Positions 45,013 to 53,024 of a stretch of 64,000 bases of DNA are shown here, piece by piece. A program made the position numbers and the translations under genes. The DNA comes from Pseudolachnospira sp051055405. GTDB lineage: Bacteria; Bacillota; Clostridia; Lachnospirales; Lachnospiraceae. The stretch lies in contig NZ_CP167068.1 in assembly GCF_051055405.1 (NCBI RefSeq), positions 1,116,001 through 1,180,000 on the forward strand. The letters run 5' to 3'. The notes under the pieces were generated by a model. The model was not told where the DNA came from and ran no database searches. It saw only the letters and a program-made list of their open reading frames with translations. How positions within the stretch are numbered: the first letter of the stretch is position 1; the number at the start of each line of letters is the position of its first letter.

Positions 45013-45618
45013 ATGATTTCCTATATAAAAGGCGAGCTGTCGGAGGTATCGACGGAAGGGATTATTGTGGAAGCGGCTGGGATTGGCTATGAGATCAAGG
45101 TTCCCGCTTCTCTTTTGTCTCGGCTGCCGTCTCTGGGCAGCCTGGTAAAGATACATACGTATCTTCAAGTAAAGGAAGATGGAGCCTCGCTGTTTGGCTT
45201 TTTAGACCGAGAGGATTTAGAGGTATTTCGTTTGCTGCTTACGGTAAATGGAATCGGCCCCAAGGGAGCCTTGGGAATTTTGTCGGTTCTTTCGCCGGAC
45301 GATCTGCGGTTCGCCGTGCTTGGCGACGATATCAAAACCCTTTCCCGTGCTCCGGGCCTGGGAAAGAAAACAGCTCAGAAAGTAATTTTAGAACTGAAGG
45401 ACAAGTTTCATCTGGAGGAGGCTTTTGAGAAGCGGTTATCTCGTGAAGAAGCCCCTGTGGGAACTGCGCCAGATGCAAAGGGAGAAGCGGTACAAGCGCT
45501 GGTGGCTCTGGGATATTCTTCTTCCGAGGCTCTGCAGGCTGTTCGCGGGCTAGTGGATGCAGACAGTATGAGCGTAGAAGAGATCTTGAAGCAGGCGTTA
45601 AAGAGGATGTCTTTGTAG
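45013..45618 (+). CDS. ruvA: Holliday junction helicase subunit RuvA
   Basis: This 201-residue protein binds four-way junctions as a tetramer and loads RuvB. The three RuvA domains are visible: the OB fold (MISYIKGELSEV), the paired helix-hairpin-helix region (LLTVNGIGPKGALGILS and LSRAPGLGKKTAQKVILEL), and the flexible C-terminal domain (ALVALGYSSSEALQAV). ruvB follows after 42 bp. Confidence 0.98.
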   Translation: MISYIKGELSEVSTEGIIVEAAGIGYEIKVPASLLSRLPSLGSLVKIHTYLQVKEDGASLFGFLDREDLEVFRLLLTVNGIGPKGALGILSVLSPDDLRFAVLGDDIKTLSRAPGLGKKTAQKVILELKDKFHLEEAFEKRLSREEAPVGTAPDAKGEAVQALVALGYSSSEALQAVRGLVDADSMSVEEILKQALKRMSL

Positions 45619-45660
45619 GAAACTACTCAGCTTCGCTGTGTTTTATGATAAAGGAGAAGG

Positions 45661-46674
45661 ATGGAACGGCGACTGATTACCACCGAATTTACGGAGGAAG
45701 ACCAAAAAATAGAAAATAGCCTGCGCCCCCAACTGCTGGAAGAGTATGTGGGTCAGCAAAAGGCGCGGGAGACCTTAAAAGTGTATATAGAAGCGGCAAA
45801 GGCGCGGGGAGAATCCCTGGACCATGTGCTGCTCTACGGGCCTCCTGGTTTGGGAAAAACCACCTTGGCGGGTATCATTGCCAATGAAATGGGGGTGAAC
45901 CTGAAGATTACATCCGGACCGGCTATTGAAAAACCGGGAGAGATGGCGGCGATTTTGAACAATCTTCAGGAAGGAGACGTACTCTTTGTCGATGAGATCC
46001 ATCGTTTGACCCGCCAGGTGGAGGAAGTGCTTTACCCGGCGATGGAAGATTATGCGATTGATATTGTCATTGGAAAAGGAGCTTCCGCCCGCTCGATTCG
46101 GTTAGAGCTGCCCCATTTTACCATGGTAGGCGCTACGACCAGAGCGGGAATGCTGACGGCGCCGCTGCGGGATCGGTTTGGGGTGATTCACCGTCTGGAA
46201 TTTTACACGCCGCAGGAGCTGCAGACCATCGTTCTGCGTTCCGCCAAGGTGTTACATGTGGACATGGATGCCGATGGCGCGATGGAGATTGCCAGACGTT
46301 CGCGGGGAACCCCGCGCTTGGCGAATCGTTTTTTAAAGCGGGTTCGAGACTTTGCCCAAGTGCGCTATGACGGGGAAGTGACCGGACAGGTGGCGAGAGA
46401 AACCTTGGATTTATTAGAGGTGGATCCCTTGGGTCTAGATGCTATGGATCGCTCTGTACTGATGATGATTATGGAAAACTTCTCCGGTGGGCCGGTGGGC
46501 CTTGAGACGCTTGCCGCCGCTTTGGGAGAAGACGTGGGAACCCTGGAAGACGTCTGTGAGCCGTACCTGATTCAAAACGGTTTTCTGAACCGGACGCCGC
46601 GTGGGCGTATGGCGACGGCGAAGGCCTATCAACATCTTGGGCTTCGTATGCCGGATTCCCAGGATGACAACTAG
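45661..46674 (+). CDS. ruvB: Holliday junction helicase subunit RuvB
   Basis: This 337-residue AAA+ motor drives branch migration. It shows Walker A GPPGLGKTT, Walker B FVDEIH, sensor GATTRAG, the arginine finger region APLRDRFG and the winged-helix end (FLNRTPRGRMATAKAY). Length and order with ruvA are typical. Confidence 0.99.
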   Translation: MERRLITTEFTEEDQKIENSLRPQLLEEYVGQQKARETLKVYIEAAKARGESLDHVLLYGPPGLGKTTLAGIIANEMGVNLKITSGPAIEKPGEMAAILNNLQEGDVLFVDEIHRLTRQVEEVLYPAMEDYAIDIVIGKGASARSIRLELPHFTMVGATTRAGMLTAPLRDRFGVIHRLEFYTPQELQTIVLRSAKVLHVDMDADGAMEIARRSRGTPRLANRFLKRVRDFAQVRYDGEVTGQVARETLDLLEVDPLGLDAMDRSVLMMIMENFSGGPVGLETLAAALGEDVGTLEDVCEPYLIQNGFLNRTPRGRMATAKAYQHLGLRMPDSQDDN

Positions 46675-46677
46675 TAC

Positions 46678-46706
46678 TTGTATTTTCAAAAGGGAGGCTT
46701 TATAAT
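46678..46706 (+). promoter_or_regulatory. Possible promoter between ruvB and zapA
   Basis: TTGTAT (46678-46683) and TATAAT (46701-46706) are separated by 17 bp, directly after the ruvB stop codon. It would give zapA and the genes after it their own transcript. Confidence 0.5.
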
Positions 46707-46752
46707 TGTCTTCAGAAGGCAGTTGATGCCGGCGCGCAGGAGGCTTTTACAG

Positions 46753-47076
46753 ATGGCGGACAAGAATTATACGGATGTGACCATTGCCGGGAAAATATAT
46801 ACTCTGGGCGGATATGAGGACGAAGAATATCTGCAGCGGATTGCAACTTATGTGAACAGCAAACAAAATGACTTAAAGAAAACCATGGGCTTTCTCCGTT
46901 TGCCTGCGGATTATCAGAACGTTCTGACACAGCTGAACCTGGCGGATGATTATTTTAACGCAAGGAAAAAAGCGGCGATGTTGGAGGCAAAGGTGGAGAT
47001 GCTGGAAAAGGAAGTTTATAATCTCAAGCACGAGCTGGTCACAAACCAGATGAAATATGAAAAGAATCATGACTGA
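46753..47076 (+). CDS. zapA: Cell division protein ZapA
   Basis: This 107-residue protein crosslinks FtsZ filaments. The N-terminal domain reads NYTDVTIAGKIYTLGGYEDEEYLQRIA (region only) and the rest is a helix ending in a coiled coil (KKAAMLEAKVEMLEKEVYNL). ATG 46753 is favoured over in-frame upstream starts because it sits 9-10 nt after CAGGAGG and begins the conserved fold. It overlaps the U32 gene by 20 bp. Confidence 0.9.
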   Translation: MADKNYTDVTIAGKIYTLGGYEDEEYLQRIATYVNSKQNDLKKTMGFLRLPADYQNVLTQLNLADDYFNARKKAAMLEAKVEMLEKEVYNLKHELVTNQMKYEKNHD

Positions 47077-48349
47077 TATCGAAGTATTGGCTCCAGCGGG
47101 ATCTTACGAGAGTATGGAAGCCGCGGTGCGGGCCGGCGCAGACGCTGTATATATGGGCGGCGCGAAATTTGGGGCCAGGGCCTACGCGGAAAATCCGGAT
47201 GACACGGGGCTTTTGCGGGCGATTGATTTTGTACATCTTCATGGGAGAAAGCTATATCTTACGGTCAATACTCTCCTAAAGGAACGGGAGTTGACAGAGG
47301 AACTATGGAAATATCTGGCGCCCCTGTATCGGCAGGGGCTGGATGCCGTAATCGTACAGGATTATGGCGTTCTTTCTTTTATCCGAAAACATTTTCCCAA
47401 GATGGAAATCCATATCAGTACCCAGATGGCAGTGGCGGGCCCCTATGGAGCCATGCTGGCAAAAGAGCTTGGCGCGGGCCGTTTGGTGCTTCCGAGAGAG
47501 TTATCCCTTGCGGAGATTCGTGCGATCCGAGAGAAGACCGATTTGGAACTGGAGGGCTTTGTCCATGGGGCGCTGTGCTATTGTTATTCCGGGCAATGTC
47601 TGTTGAGCAGTTTTATCGGTGGCCGCAGTGGGAACAGAGGGCGCTGTGCGCAGCCTTGCCGTCTGCCTTACAATGGAAAAAATTTGATGAATTTAAAGGA
47701 TCTCTGTACCCTTGCCATTTTGCCTCAGATTTTGGAGGCAGGAGTGACCTCCCTAAAAATAGAAGGACGTATGAAAAGTCCGCGCTATACGGCGGGCGTG
47801 GTCAGTATTTACCGAAAGTATGTGGATCGGTATCTGACCAGTGGGGGCGGCGATTGGCAGGTGGATCCGGAAGATGAACGGCTGTTAAAGGAATTGTTTG
47901 ACCGAGGCGGCTTTACAGATGGATACTATCGCCGTCATAACGGGGCGGATATGGTGTTTACCGGAAAGAAACCGGAACTTCGCGTCATCGATGAGGAACG
48001 GCTTCGGTTTTTGGATGAACAATATTTGCAGGGCGAAATCAAAGAAAAGATTAAGGGAAAAGTAAAGATTTTAAAAGGTTTCCCTGCTACAATAGAAGTA
48101 ACCTGGGGCGATCAGAGCGTTTCGGTCTTTGGGGACGTCGTGGCTGAGGCGAAGAATCGTCCTCTGGAAAAAGAGATGGTTTTTCGTCAGATGGACAAGA
48201 TGGGAGGCTCCGGCTTTGTCTGGGAAAGCCTTGAGATTGAGATGGACGAGGACGTGTTTCTTCCGATGGGGGCGATCAATGGCCTGCGCCGGAGCGCGGT
48301 GGAAGCAATACAGGAGGCTCGGTGTCATGCTTATCAGCGTACTTTATGA
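47057..48349 (+). CDS. U32 family peptidase-like protein
   Basis: This 430-residue protein has the U32 signature EVLAPAGSYESMEAAVRAGADAVYMGG (region only), EGFVHGALCYCYSGQCLLSS with NRGRCAQPCRLPY, and LKIEGRMKSPRYTAGVV. U32 proteins such as RlhA and TrhP hydroxylate RNA bases using iron-sulfur clusters held by such cysteines, so a hydrolase role should not be assumed. The start may be 47057 or 47069; neither has a strong ribosome binding site, and translation is coupled to zapA. The gene overlaps the next by 23 bp. Confidence 0.85.
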   Translation: MKRIMTDIEVLAPAGSYESMEAAVRAGADAVYMGGAKFGARAYAENPDDTGLLRAIDFVHLHGRKLYLTVNTLLKERELTEELWKYLAPLYRQGLDAVIVQDYGVLSFIRKHFPKMEIHISTQMAVAGPYGAMLAKELGAGRLVLPRELSLAEIRAIREKTDLELEGFVHGALCYCYSGQCLLSSFIGGRSGNRGRCAQPCRLPYNGKNLMNLKDLCTLAILPQILEAGVTSLKIEGRMKSPRYTAGVVSIYRKYVDRYLTSGGGDWQVDPEDERLLKELFDRGGFTDGYYRRHNGADMVFTGKKPELRVIDEERLRFLDEQYLQGEIKEKIKGKVKILKGFPATIEVTWGDQSVSVFGDVVAEAKNRPLEKEMVFRQMDKMGGSGFVWESLEIEMDEDVFLPMGAINGLRRSAVEAIQEARCHAYQRTL

Positions 48350-49115
48350 AAATCCAGCTCATCTTTCGGAACTTTGTGAGATTCCGGAAGTGTCGGCGGT
48401 ATACCTGCCGGGAGAGCGCTTGTCCGGGAAAGAAGTGGAAGATGCGGCTGCTCGGTGCCATCAGGCGGGAAAGAAGGCCTTTTACGCATTTCCCTATGTG
48501 TTTCGCCAGGAGGCAGCGGCCTACTATCAGGAAGAGTTGGACGCGCTGCAGAAGGCGGGCGTGGATGGATTTTTAATCCGGAATCTGGACGAAGCGGGTT
48601 TTCTGGCGGAAAAGCAGGCTTCGGGCATGCGTATTTTTGACGCCGGTATGTACAGCTGGAATCAGGAAGCCTGCGCAGTTCTTCGTGGCTTGGGGGCGGA
48701 TCTTTTGACGGCCCCTTATGAGCTCAATGAAAAGGAGCTCCGGGCCCGCGGGTTTGCGGATACGGAATTTGTTATATACGGGAGGCTGCCAGTGATGCTT
48801 TCTGCCCAGTGTATAGCCTTGACGGAGAATGGACGGTGTGAGAAGAAGACGCGGGCGTTTTCCTTTCGGACGGTTCGGGACAGAAAGGGAGCGTCGTTTC
48901 TGGCGGAGAACCGGTGTCTTTTTTGCTATAATGTGATTTATAACAGTGTACCTTTGTGGCTTTTGGACCGGGCGGCAGCTTTGGAGCGGGTGCGGTTTCA
49001 TTTTACCTCAGAAAAAGTAGGAGAGCCATCCCGTATCTTGAAGGCATTTTTGGCCGGACAAACAGAGCCGCCGGAACATTTTACCCGTGGACATTTCACA
49101 CGAGGGGTGGAATAA
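48327..49115 (+). CDS. U32-associated protein (C-terminal U32 half)
   Basis: This 262-residue protein resembles the C-terminal barrel of long clostridial U32 proteins. It starts MLISVLYENPAHL, contains DAGMYSWNQEA and VIYGRLPVMLSAQC, and ends with a Cys-containing segment (ENRCLFCYNVIYNSVPLWLL). It begins at ATG 48327 with CAGGAGG 9 nt upstream, inside the last codons of the previous gene and in another frame. In many relatives both parts are one polypeptide, so this is either a natural split with coupled translation or an old frameshift. The ribosome binding site favours the former. Confidence 0.7.
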   Translation: MLISVLYENPAHLSELCEIPEVSAVYLPGERLSGKEVEDAAARCHQAGKKAFYAFPYVFRQEAAAYYQEELDALQKAGVDGFLIRNLDEAGFLAEKQASGMRIFDAGMYSWNQEACAVLRGLGADLLTAPYELNEKELRARGFADTEFVIYGRLPVMLSAQCIALTENGRCEKKTRAFSFRTVRDRKGASFLAENRCLFCYNVIYNSVPLWLLDRAAALERVRFHFTSEKVGEPSRILKAFLAGQTEPPEHFTRGHFTRGVE

Positions 49116-50489
49116 ATGATAAATCTTGTGATTGATATTTCGAAGTACCTGATGCTTTTGATCATGGTGCTTTATACTGGACTAAATTTTTATGTGCTGC
49201 GCAAGCAAGATGTGCGCTGGCAGAATCGTGTGTGCCGCAAACAGGTATTTTTGGTATTTCTCCTCCAATTTTTGGGATATCTGATTATCTATCTGAAGAC
49301 CTTGGAGGTCCGGATGCTGATTTTTTACGGCATTCAGGTGGTCTTTTTCCTGATCTATTTTATTCTGTTTAAAACCATCTATCCCCAGAGTTCCCGTGTG
49401 CTTTTAAGCAATATGGTATTTCTTTTTTCCATTGGTCTGATGGTTTTAACGAGGTTGGATGTAGGGAAAGCGGAGAAACAGTTCATCCTTGGAATGATTG
49501 CCGCTGCGATTACTCTGGTGATCCCGGTTATCATGAAACATCTAAAAGCTTTGGCCAAATGGGCCTGGCTTTACGCGGCTGTTGGAATTGCCCTCCTGCT
49601 TTTGGTCTGGGCCATCGGCGACACCAATGGAGGCGCGCAGCTTCGGATCAGCTTTGGCGGGTTTGCCTTACAGCCTTCGGAATTTGTGAAGCTGACCTTT
49701 GTCTTCTTTACTGCGTCGATGTTTCAAAAGGGCCAGTCCTTTGGGCGGATTTTTGTGACGACCGCAATCGCGGCGGCCCATGTGCTGATTCTGGTGGCGT
49801 CGACGGACCTTGGAAGCGGGCTGGTGTACTTCCTGTCCTTTTTGTTTATGATTTTTGTGGCGACCAGACAGCCCCTTTACTTTTTTGGCGGTCTGGGAGC
49901 CGGCAGCGCGGCTGCTGTCATGGCATACAAATTGTTTTCCCACGTTCGGGTCCGCGTGGCGATGTGGCAGAATCCCTTCAGCGATTATAATGTCAAGGGC
50001 TACCAGATGGCCCAGTCCTTATTTGCGATCAGCTCTGGCAGCTGGTTTGGACTGGGATTTTACCAGGGCGTGCCGACATCCATCCCATTGAATGAGAATG
50101 ATTTCATTTTTTCCGCTATCTGTGAGGAATTGGGCGTGATTTTTGCCATGTGCCTGGTGTTGATTTATCTGGGCTTTATTTTACAGATGTTTTGGGTTTC
50201 GACCTGGATGGACGAGCTCTTTTATAAAATTGTTGGCTTCGGGCTGGCGGTCATGGTGGGCGTGCAGGTATTTCTGCATATCGGCGGGGGCACCAAGTTA
50301 ATTCCCTCGACAGGGATTACGCTGCCGCTGATTAGTTATGGAGGCAGTTCCGTGCTCAGCACCATGATGATCATCGGCGTGATTCAGGGGCTGCATCTGA
50401 TGAAGCAGAGGGAGGTGGAATCGATTGAGCAGGCGGCAACAGCGGAGGATGAGGAATATCCAGAAGCAGAGTTTGAAAGAAGAAGGTAG
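49116..50489 (+). CDS. FtsW/RodA/SpoVE family glycosyltransferase
   Basis: This 457-residue SEDS protein polymerises lipid II into glycan strands with a class B PBP. About ten membrane helices are apparent, along with the SEDS motifs GGFALQPSEFVKL, STDLGSGLVYF, YQMAQSLFAISSGSWFGLG, NDFIFSAICEELG and the final STGITLPLISYGGSSV. RodA, FtsW and SpoVE cannot be told apart with confidence from sequence alone. The partner PBP gene overlaps its 3' end by 65 bp. Confidence 0.94.
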   Translation: MINLVIDISKYLMLLIMVLYTGLNFYVLRKQDVRWQNRVCRKQVFLVFLLQFLGYLIIYLKTLEVRMLIFYGIQVVFFLIYFILFKTIYPQSSRVLLSNMVFLFSIGLMVLTRLDVGKAEKQFILGMIAAAITLVIPVIMKHLKALAKWAWLYAAVGIALLLLVWAIGDTNGGAQLRISFGGFALQPSEFVKLTFVFFTASMFQKGQSFGRIFVTTAIAAAHVLILVASTDLGSGLVYFLSFLFMIFVATRQPLYFFGGLGAGSAAAVMAYKLFSHVRVRVAMWQNPFSDYNVKGYQMAQSLFAISSGSWFGLGFYQGVPTSIPLNENDFIFSAICEELGVIFAMCLVLIYLGFILQMFWVSTWMDELFYKIVGFGLAVMVGVQVFLHIGGGTKLIPSTGITLPLISYGGSSVLSTMMIIGVIQGLHLMKQREVESIEQAATAEDEEYPEAEFERRR

Positions 50490-51906
50490 AAGCAGGAAGA
50501 AGATCAATCGGGAGATTGTATTGGTCACCTATGTGTTCGTCGGCCTTTTCCTGATTATGATTGGATATCTGGGATATTTTACGTATAAAGAAAGCGATAC
50601 CTATCGGAACAATCCTTACAATAGCAAGCGGCAGCAGCTTTTTTCTGACCGCTATATTCGCGGGACGATTCTAAGCAGCGATGGAAAAGTGCTGGCAAAG
50701 ACGGAGGTGGATGAGGATGGAAAGGAGTCGAGAAACTATCCGTATGGTCCCATGTTTGCCCATGTGGTCGGCTACTCCACCAAGGGAAATACGGGAATTG
50801 AATCCATTGCCAACTCCTATTTGCTGAATACGCATATCAATCCGGCGCTCCAGATTCTCTATGAATTAAAGGAACAAAAGACTTTGGGAGATACGGTAAA
50901 GACGACGCTTGATACGCGGCTTCAACGAGCGGCATATGAGGCGTTAGGCGACGCGAAGGGCGCGGTGGTAGCGATGGACCCGAAGACGGGAGCGATCTTA
51001 GCCATGGTCAGTAAACCAGACTATGATCCCAACGAGATCAATGCGATCTGGGATGAGTTGGTCAGTGAGGAAAATAAAAATTCCAATTTGGTCAACCGGG
51101 CGTCCCAGGGACTTTACCCGCCGGGATCGACTTTTAAGATTTTAACGCTCTTGGAGTATATCCGGGAGAATCCAGGAAATTATGAGGATTTTTCCTTTGA
51201 TTGCGACAGCGTCTATGAGGTGGGAGAATATAAGATTCGCTGCTCGAAACAGATTAGTCACGGGGAGGAGGATTTGATTACGGCCTTTGCAAAATCCTGT
51301 AACGGCGCCTTTTCTTCCATTGGACAGACATTGAATTTCTCAGAGATGTACAAGCTTTGCGAGAAGTTTGGCTATAATGCAGCTTTGCCTACCGACCTGC
51401 TAAGTAATGCCAGCAGTTTTGTCTTAAAGGATGGCAGTTCTGTCTGGGATGTGCTCCAAACCTCCATTGGCCAGGGAAAGACGACGATTACACCTTTGCA
51501 CAACGCAATGATTGCGGCGGCGGTGGCCAATCAGGGCGTGATGGTGAAGCCCTATGTGTTGGAATCCGTAGAGTCGGAGAGCGGGACGTTGATTAAACGA
51601 TTTTCTTCAGAAAACTACCGGACCGTCATGTCTCCGGAAGAGGCCGCGGTTTTGCAAAAGTATATGCGGGCCGTGGTTACGGACGGGACCGGCTCCAAGG
51701 CAGAGGGAGACGGATACCGCGTAGCAGGAAAAACCGGCTCTGCGGAATTTGCCTCCGGAAGGGAAACCCACGCGTGGTTTGTGGGATATGCGGACGTGGA
51801 AGATCCGAAGATCGTGGTCAGCGTATTGGTGGAGGAAGGCGGCAGCGGCGGTTCCACCGCAGCGCCCATTGCAAAGGCAGTGTTCGACGCGTATTATGGA
51901 GAATAA
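50425..51906 (+). CDS. Class B penicillin-binding protein (transpeptidase)
   Basis: This 493-residue protein has a basic cytoplasmic start, one membrane helix (about 31-53), a dimerisation region and a transpeptidase domain with S235 in the SxxK motif (PPGSTFKIL), SCN near residue 292 and KTG in VAGKTGSAEF. It resembles PbpA/PBP2 proteins coded beside RodA. The start is TTG 50425, placed 6 nt after GGAGGTGG; an internal ATG at 50449 is a weaker alternative. The stop codon lies inside the stem of its terminator. Confidence 0.93.
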   Translation: MSRRQQRRMRNIQKQSLKEEGRSRKKINREIVLVTYVFVGLFLIMIGYLGYFTYKESDTYRNNPYNSKRQQLFSDRYIRGTILSSDGKVLAKTEVDEDGKESRNYPYGPMFAHVVGYSTKGNTGIESIANSYLLNTHINPALQILYELKEQKTLGDTVKTTLDTRLQRAAYEALGDAKGAVVAMDPKTGAILAMVSKPDYDPNEINAIWDELVSEENKNSNLVNRASQGLYPPGSTFKILTLLEYIRENPGNYEDFSFDCDSVYEVGEYKIRCSKQISHGEEDLITAFAKSCNGAFSSIGQTLNFSEMYKLCEKFGYNAALPTDLLSNASSFVLKDGSSVWDVLQTSIGQGKTTITPLHNAMIAAAVANQGVMVKPYVLESVESESGTLIKRFSSENYRTVMSPEEAAVLQKYMRAVVTDGTGSKAEGDGYRVAGKTGSAEFASGRETHAWFVGYADVEDPKIVVSVLVEEGGSGGSTAAPIAKAVFDAYYGE

Positions 51907-51955
51907 AAAATTCGCTTTGCGAGAATTTCGCAGAGCGAATTTTTTATTCTCCATA
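51895..51955. terminator. Long terminator spanning the PBP stop codon
   Basis: A 27-bp stem (51895-51921 with 51929-51955, one wobble) includes the last PBP codons and the TAA stop. Ts lie within the 3' arm. Copy C of the palindromic element begins 4 bp later. Confidence 0.85.
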
Positions 51956-51959
51956 AGAA

Positions 51960-52196
51960 CCGGGTGTCAAAAGGTCTCTGTGGGAGAAGGGCCGGAATAT
52001 TTTGTAGAGTTTCGGAGCAAGTACTTCTAGGGTTCCGGAAATTTGTGAAAAGCATTCACAAAAATAAGAAACTCGCTGCGTTCAGACAGTCTTATTTTTG
52101 TTCATAAGACAAATTCCCGGAACCTAAGAAGTACTAACGCTCCTGCAAATACAAAATATTCCGGCCCTTCTCCCACAGAGACCTTTTGACACCCGG
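51960..52196. repeat. Palindromic repeat element, copy C (237 bp)
   Basis: The outer arms are a perfect 47-bp inverted repeat (51960-52006 with 52150-52196), the longest of the three copies. The orientation is that of copy A. The interior closely matches copy A (GTTTCGGAGCAAGTACTTCT, AAAATAAGAAACTCGCTGCG), but the outer arms share little with it. It separates the converging PBP and DUF5662 genes. Confidence 0.9.
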
Positions 52197-52249
52197 ATCT
52201 CTATTGAGAATTTCTTTGCTTTTTTCAGTGGGTGGTACCTATTCTAAGT

Positions 52250-52792
52250 TTAATAGTTCTTTTTGGGGAGAAGTTTTTTTCGGATATAAAGGAAAGTACG
52301 AGCCTGCCCGTATTTTGCCAACATCCGTAGGAGTTTCTCCAACAAGTCGCTGGTCTCCGGGTGCATCAGCATCTGCCCTTTTCCCTTTAGAAAGTAATCG
52401 AGCGGCATGTCGGGAGTGTATGCTCCTTTGTTATAAATCTGCGCTGCGGCGACGCGGTCGCAGAACATTTCGACCACATAGCGAAGGGGCATTTTTGTGC
52501 CGGATAGCTGTCCCTTAGGGGTTCCCATCTGATAATCTGTCCAATATTCATAGTGGTGTTTATTTCTGCCCTTGTGGTGCATCCAGGCTACCGAGCAGCC
52601 GTTTACCCGTCGTTCCTGGTCGTTTGGGCTCCGGTCGCCCTGGTAATATTTAGTTCCGCGCCAAAATTCGGTGGGAGAATACTTGGATAGGTCGTGCAAT
52701 AGTCCCTGGCGGTAAAGGCCGACCTGAAAACAATATTTCATCACCAACAGTTTGTGTTCTGTGATGGTTTTAAAGTGTCCCCAGATGTTCAT
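52250..52792 (-). CDS. DUF5662 family protein
   Basis: This 180-residue protein matches the DUF5662 family: MNIWGHFKTITEHKLLV, then HDLSKYSPTEFW, RRVNGCSVAWMHHKGRNKHH, and MPLRYVVEMFCDRVAAAQIY. The several conserved His and Asp residues suggest a metal-binding, HD-like site. No function is established. The start at 52792 follows AGGAGGTGATTTTC; an in-frame ATG six codons upstream lies before this site. Confidence 0.85.
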   Translation of the reverse strand: MNIWGHFKTITEHKLLVMKYCFQVGLYRQGLLHDLSKYSPTEFWRGTKYYQGDRSPNDQERRVNGCSVAWMHHKGRNKHHYEYWTDYQMGTPKGQLSGTKMPLRYVVEMFCDRVAAAQIYNKGAYTPDMPLDYFLKGKGQMLMHPETSDLLEKLLRMLAKYGQARTFLYIRKKLLPKKNY

Positions 52793-53024
52793 GAAAATCA
52801 CCTCCTGCAAAAGTCAACGGAAAGTAATTTTAGCATAGCATATTTTAGGGAGGGAATCAACGCTGGGCGTGAAAAGATTTCGACGGCAGAAATGCTTTAT
52901 TTTAGAGATATATAATTAGAAGAACACATATAATTATTTGTTGCACTTGGTGGACGGTACATAAAACAGAACGAAATTTTATCGGAATGTTAATTGACAA
53001 TTTAAGACTGGTGGGAGGAATGGA

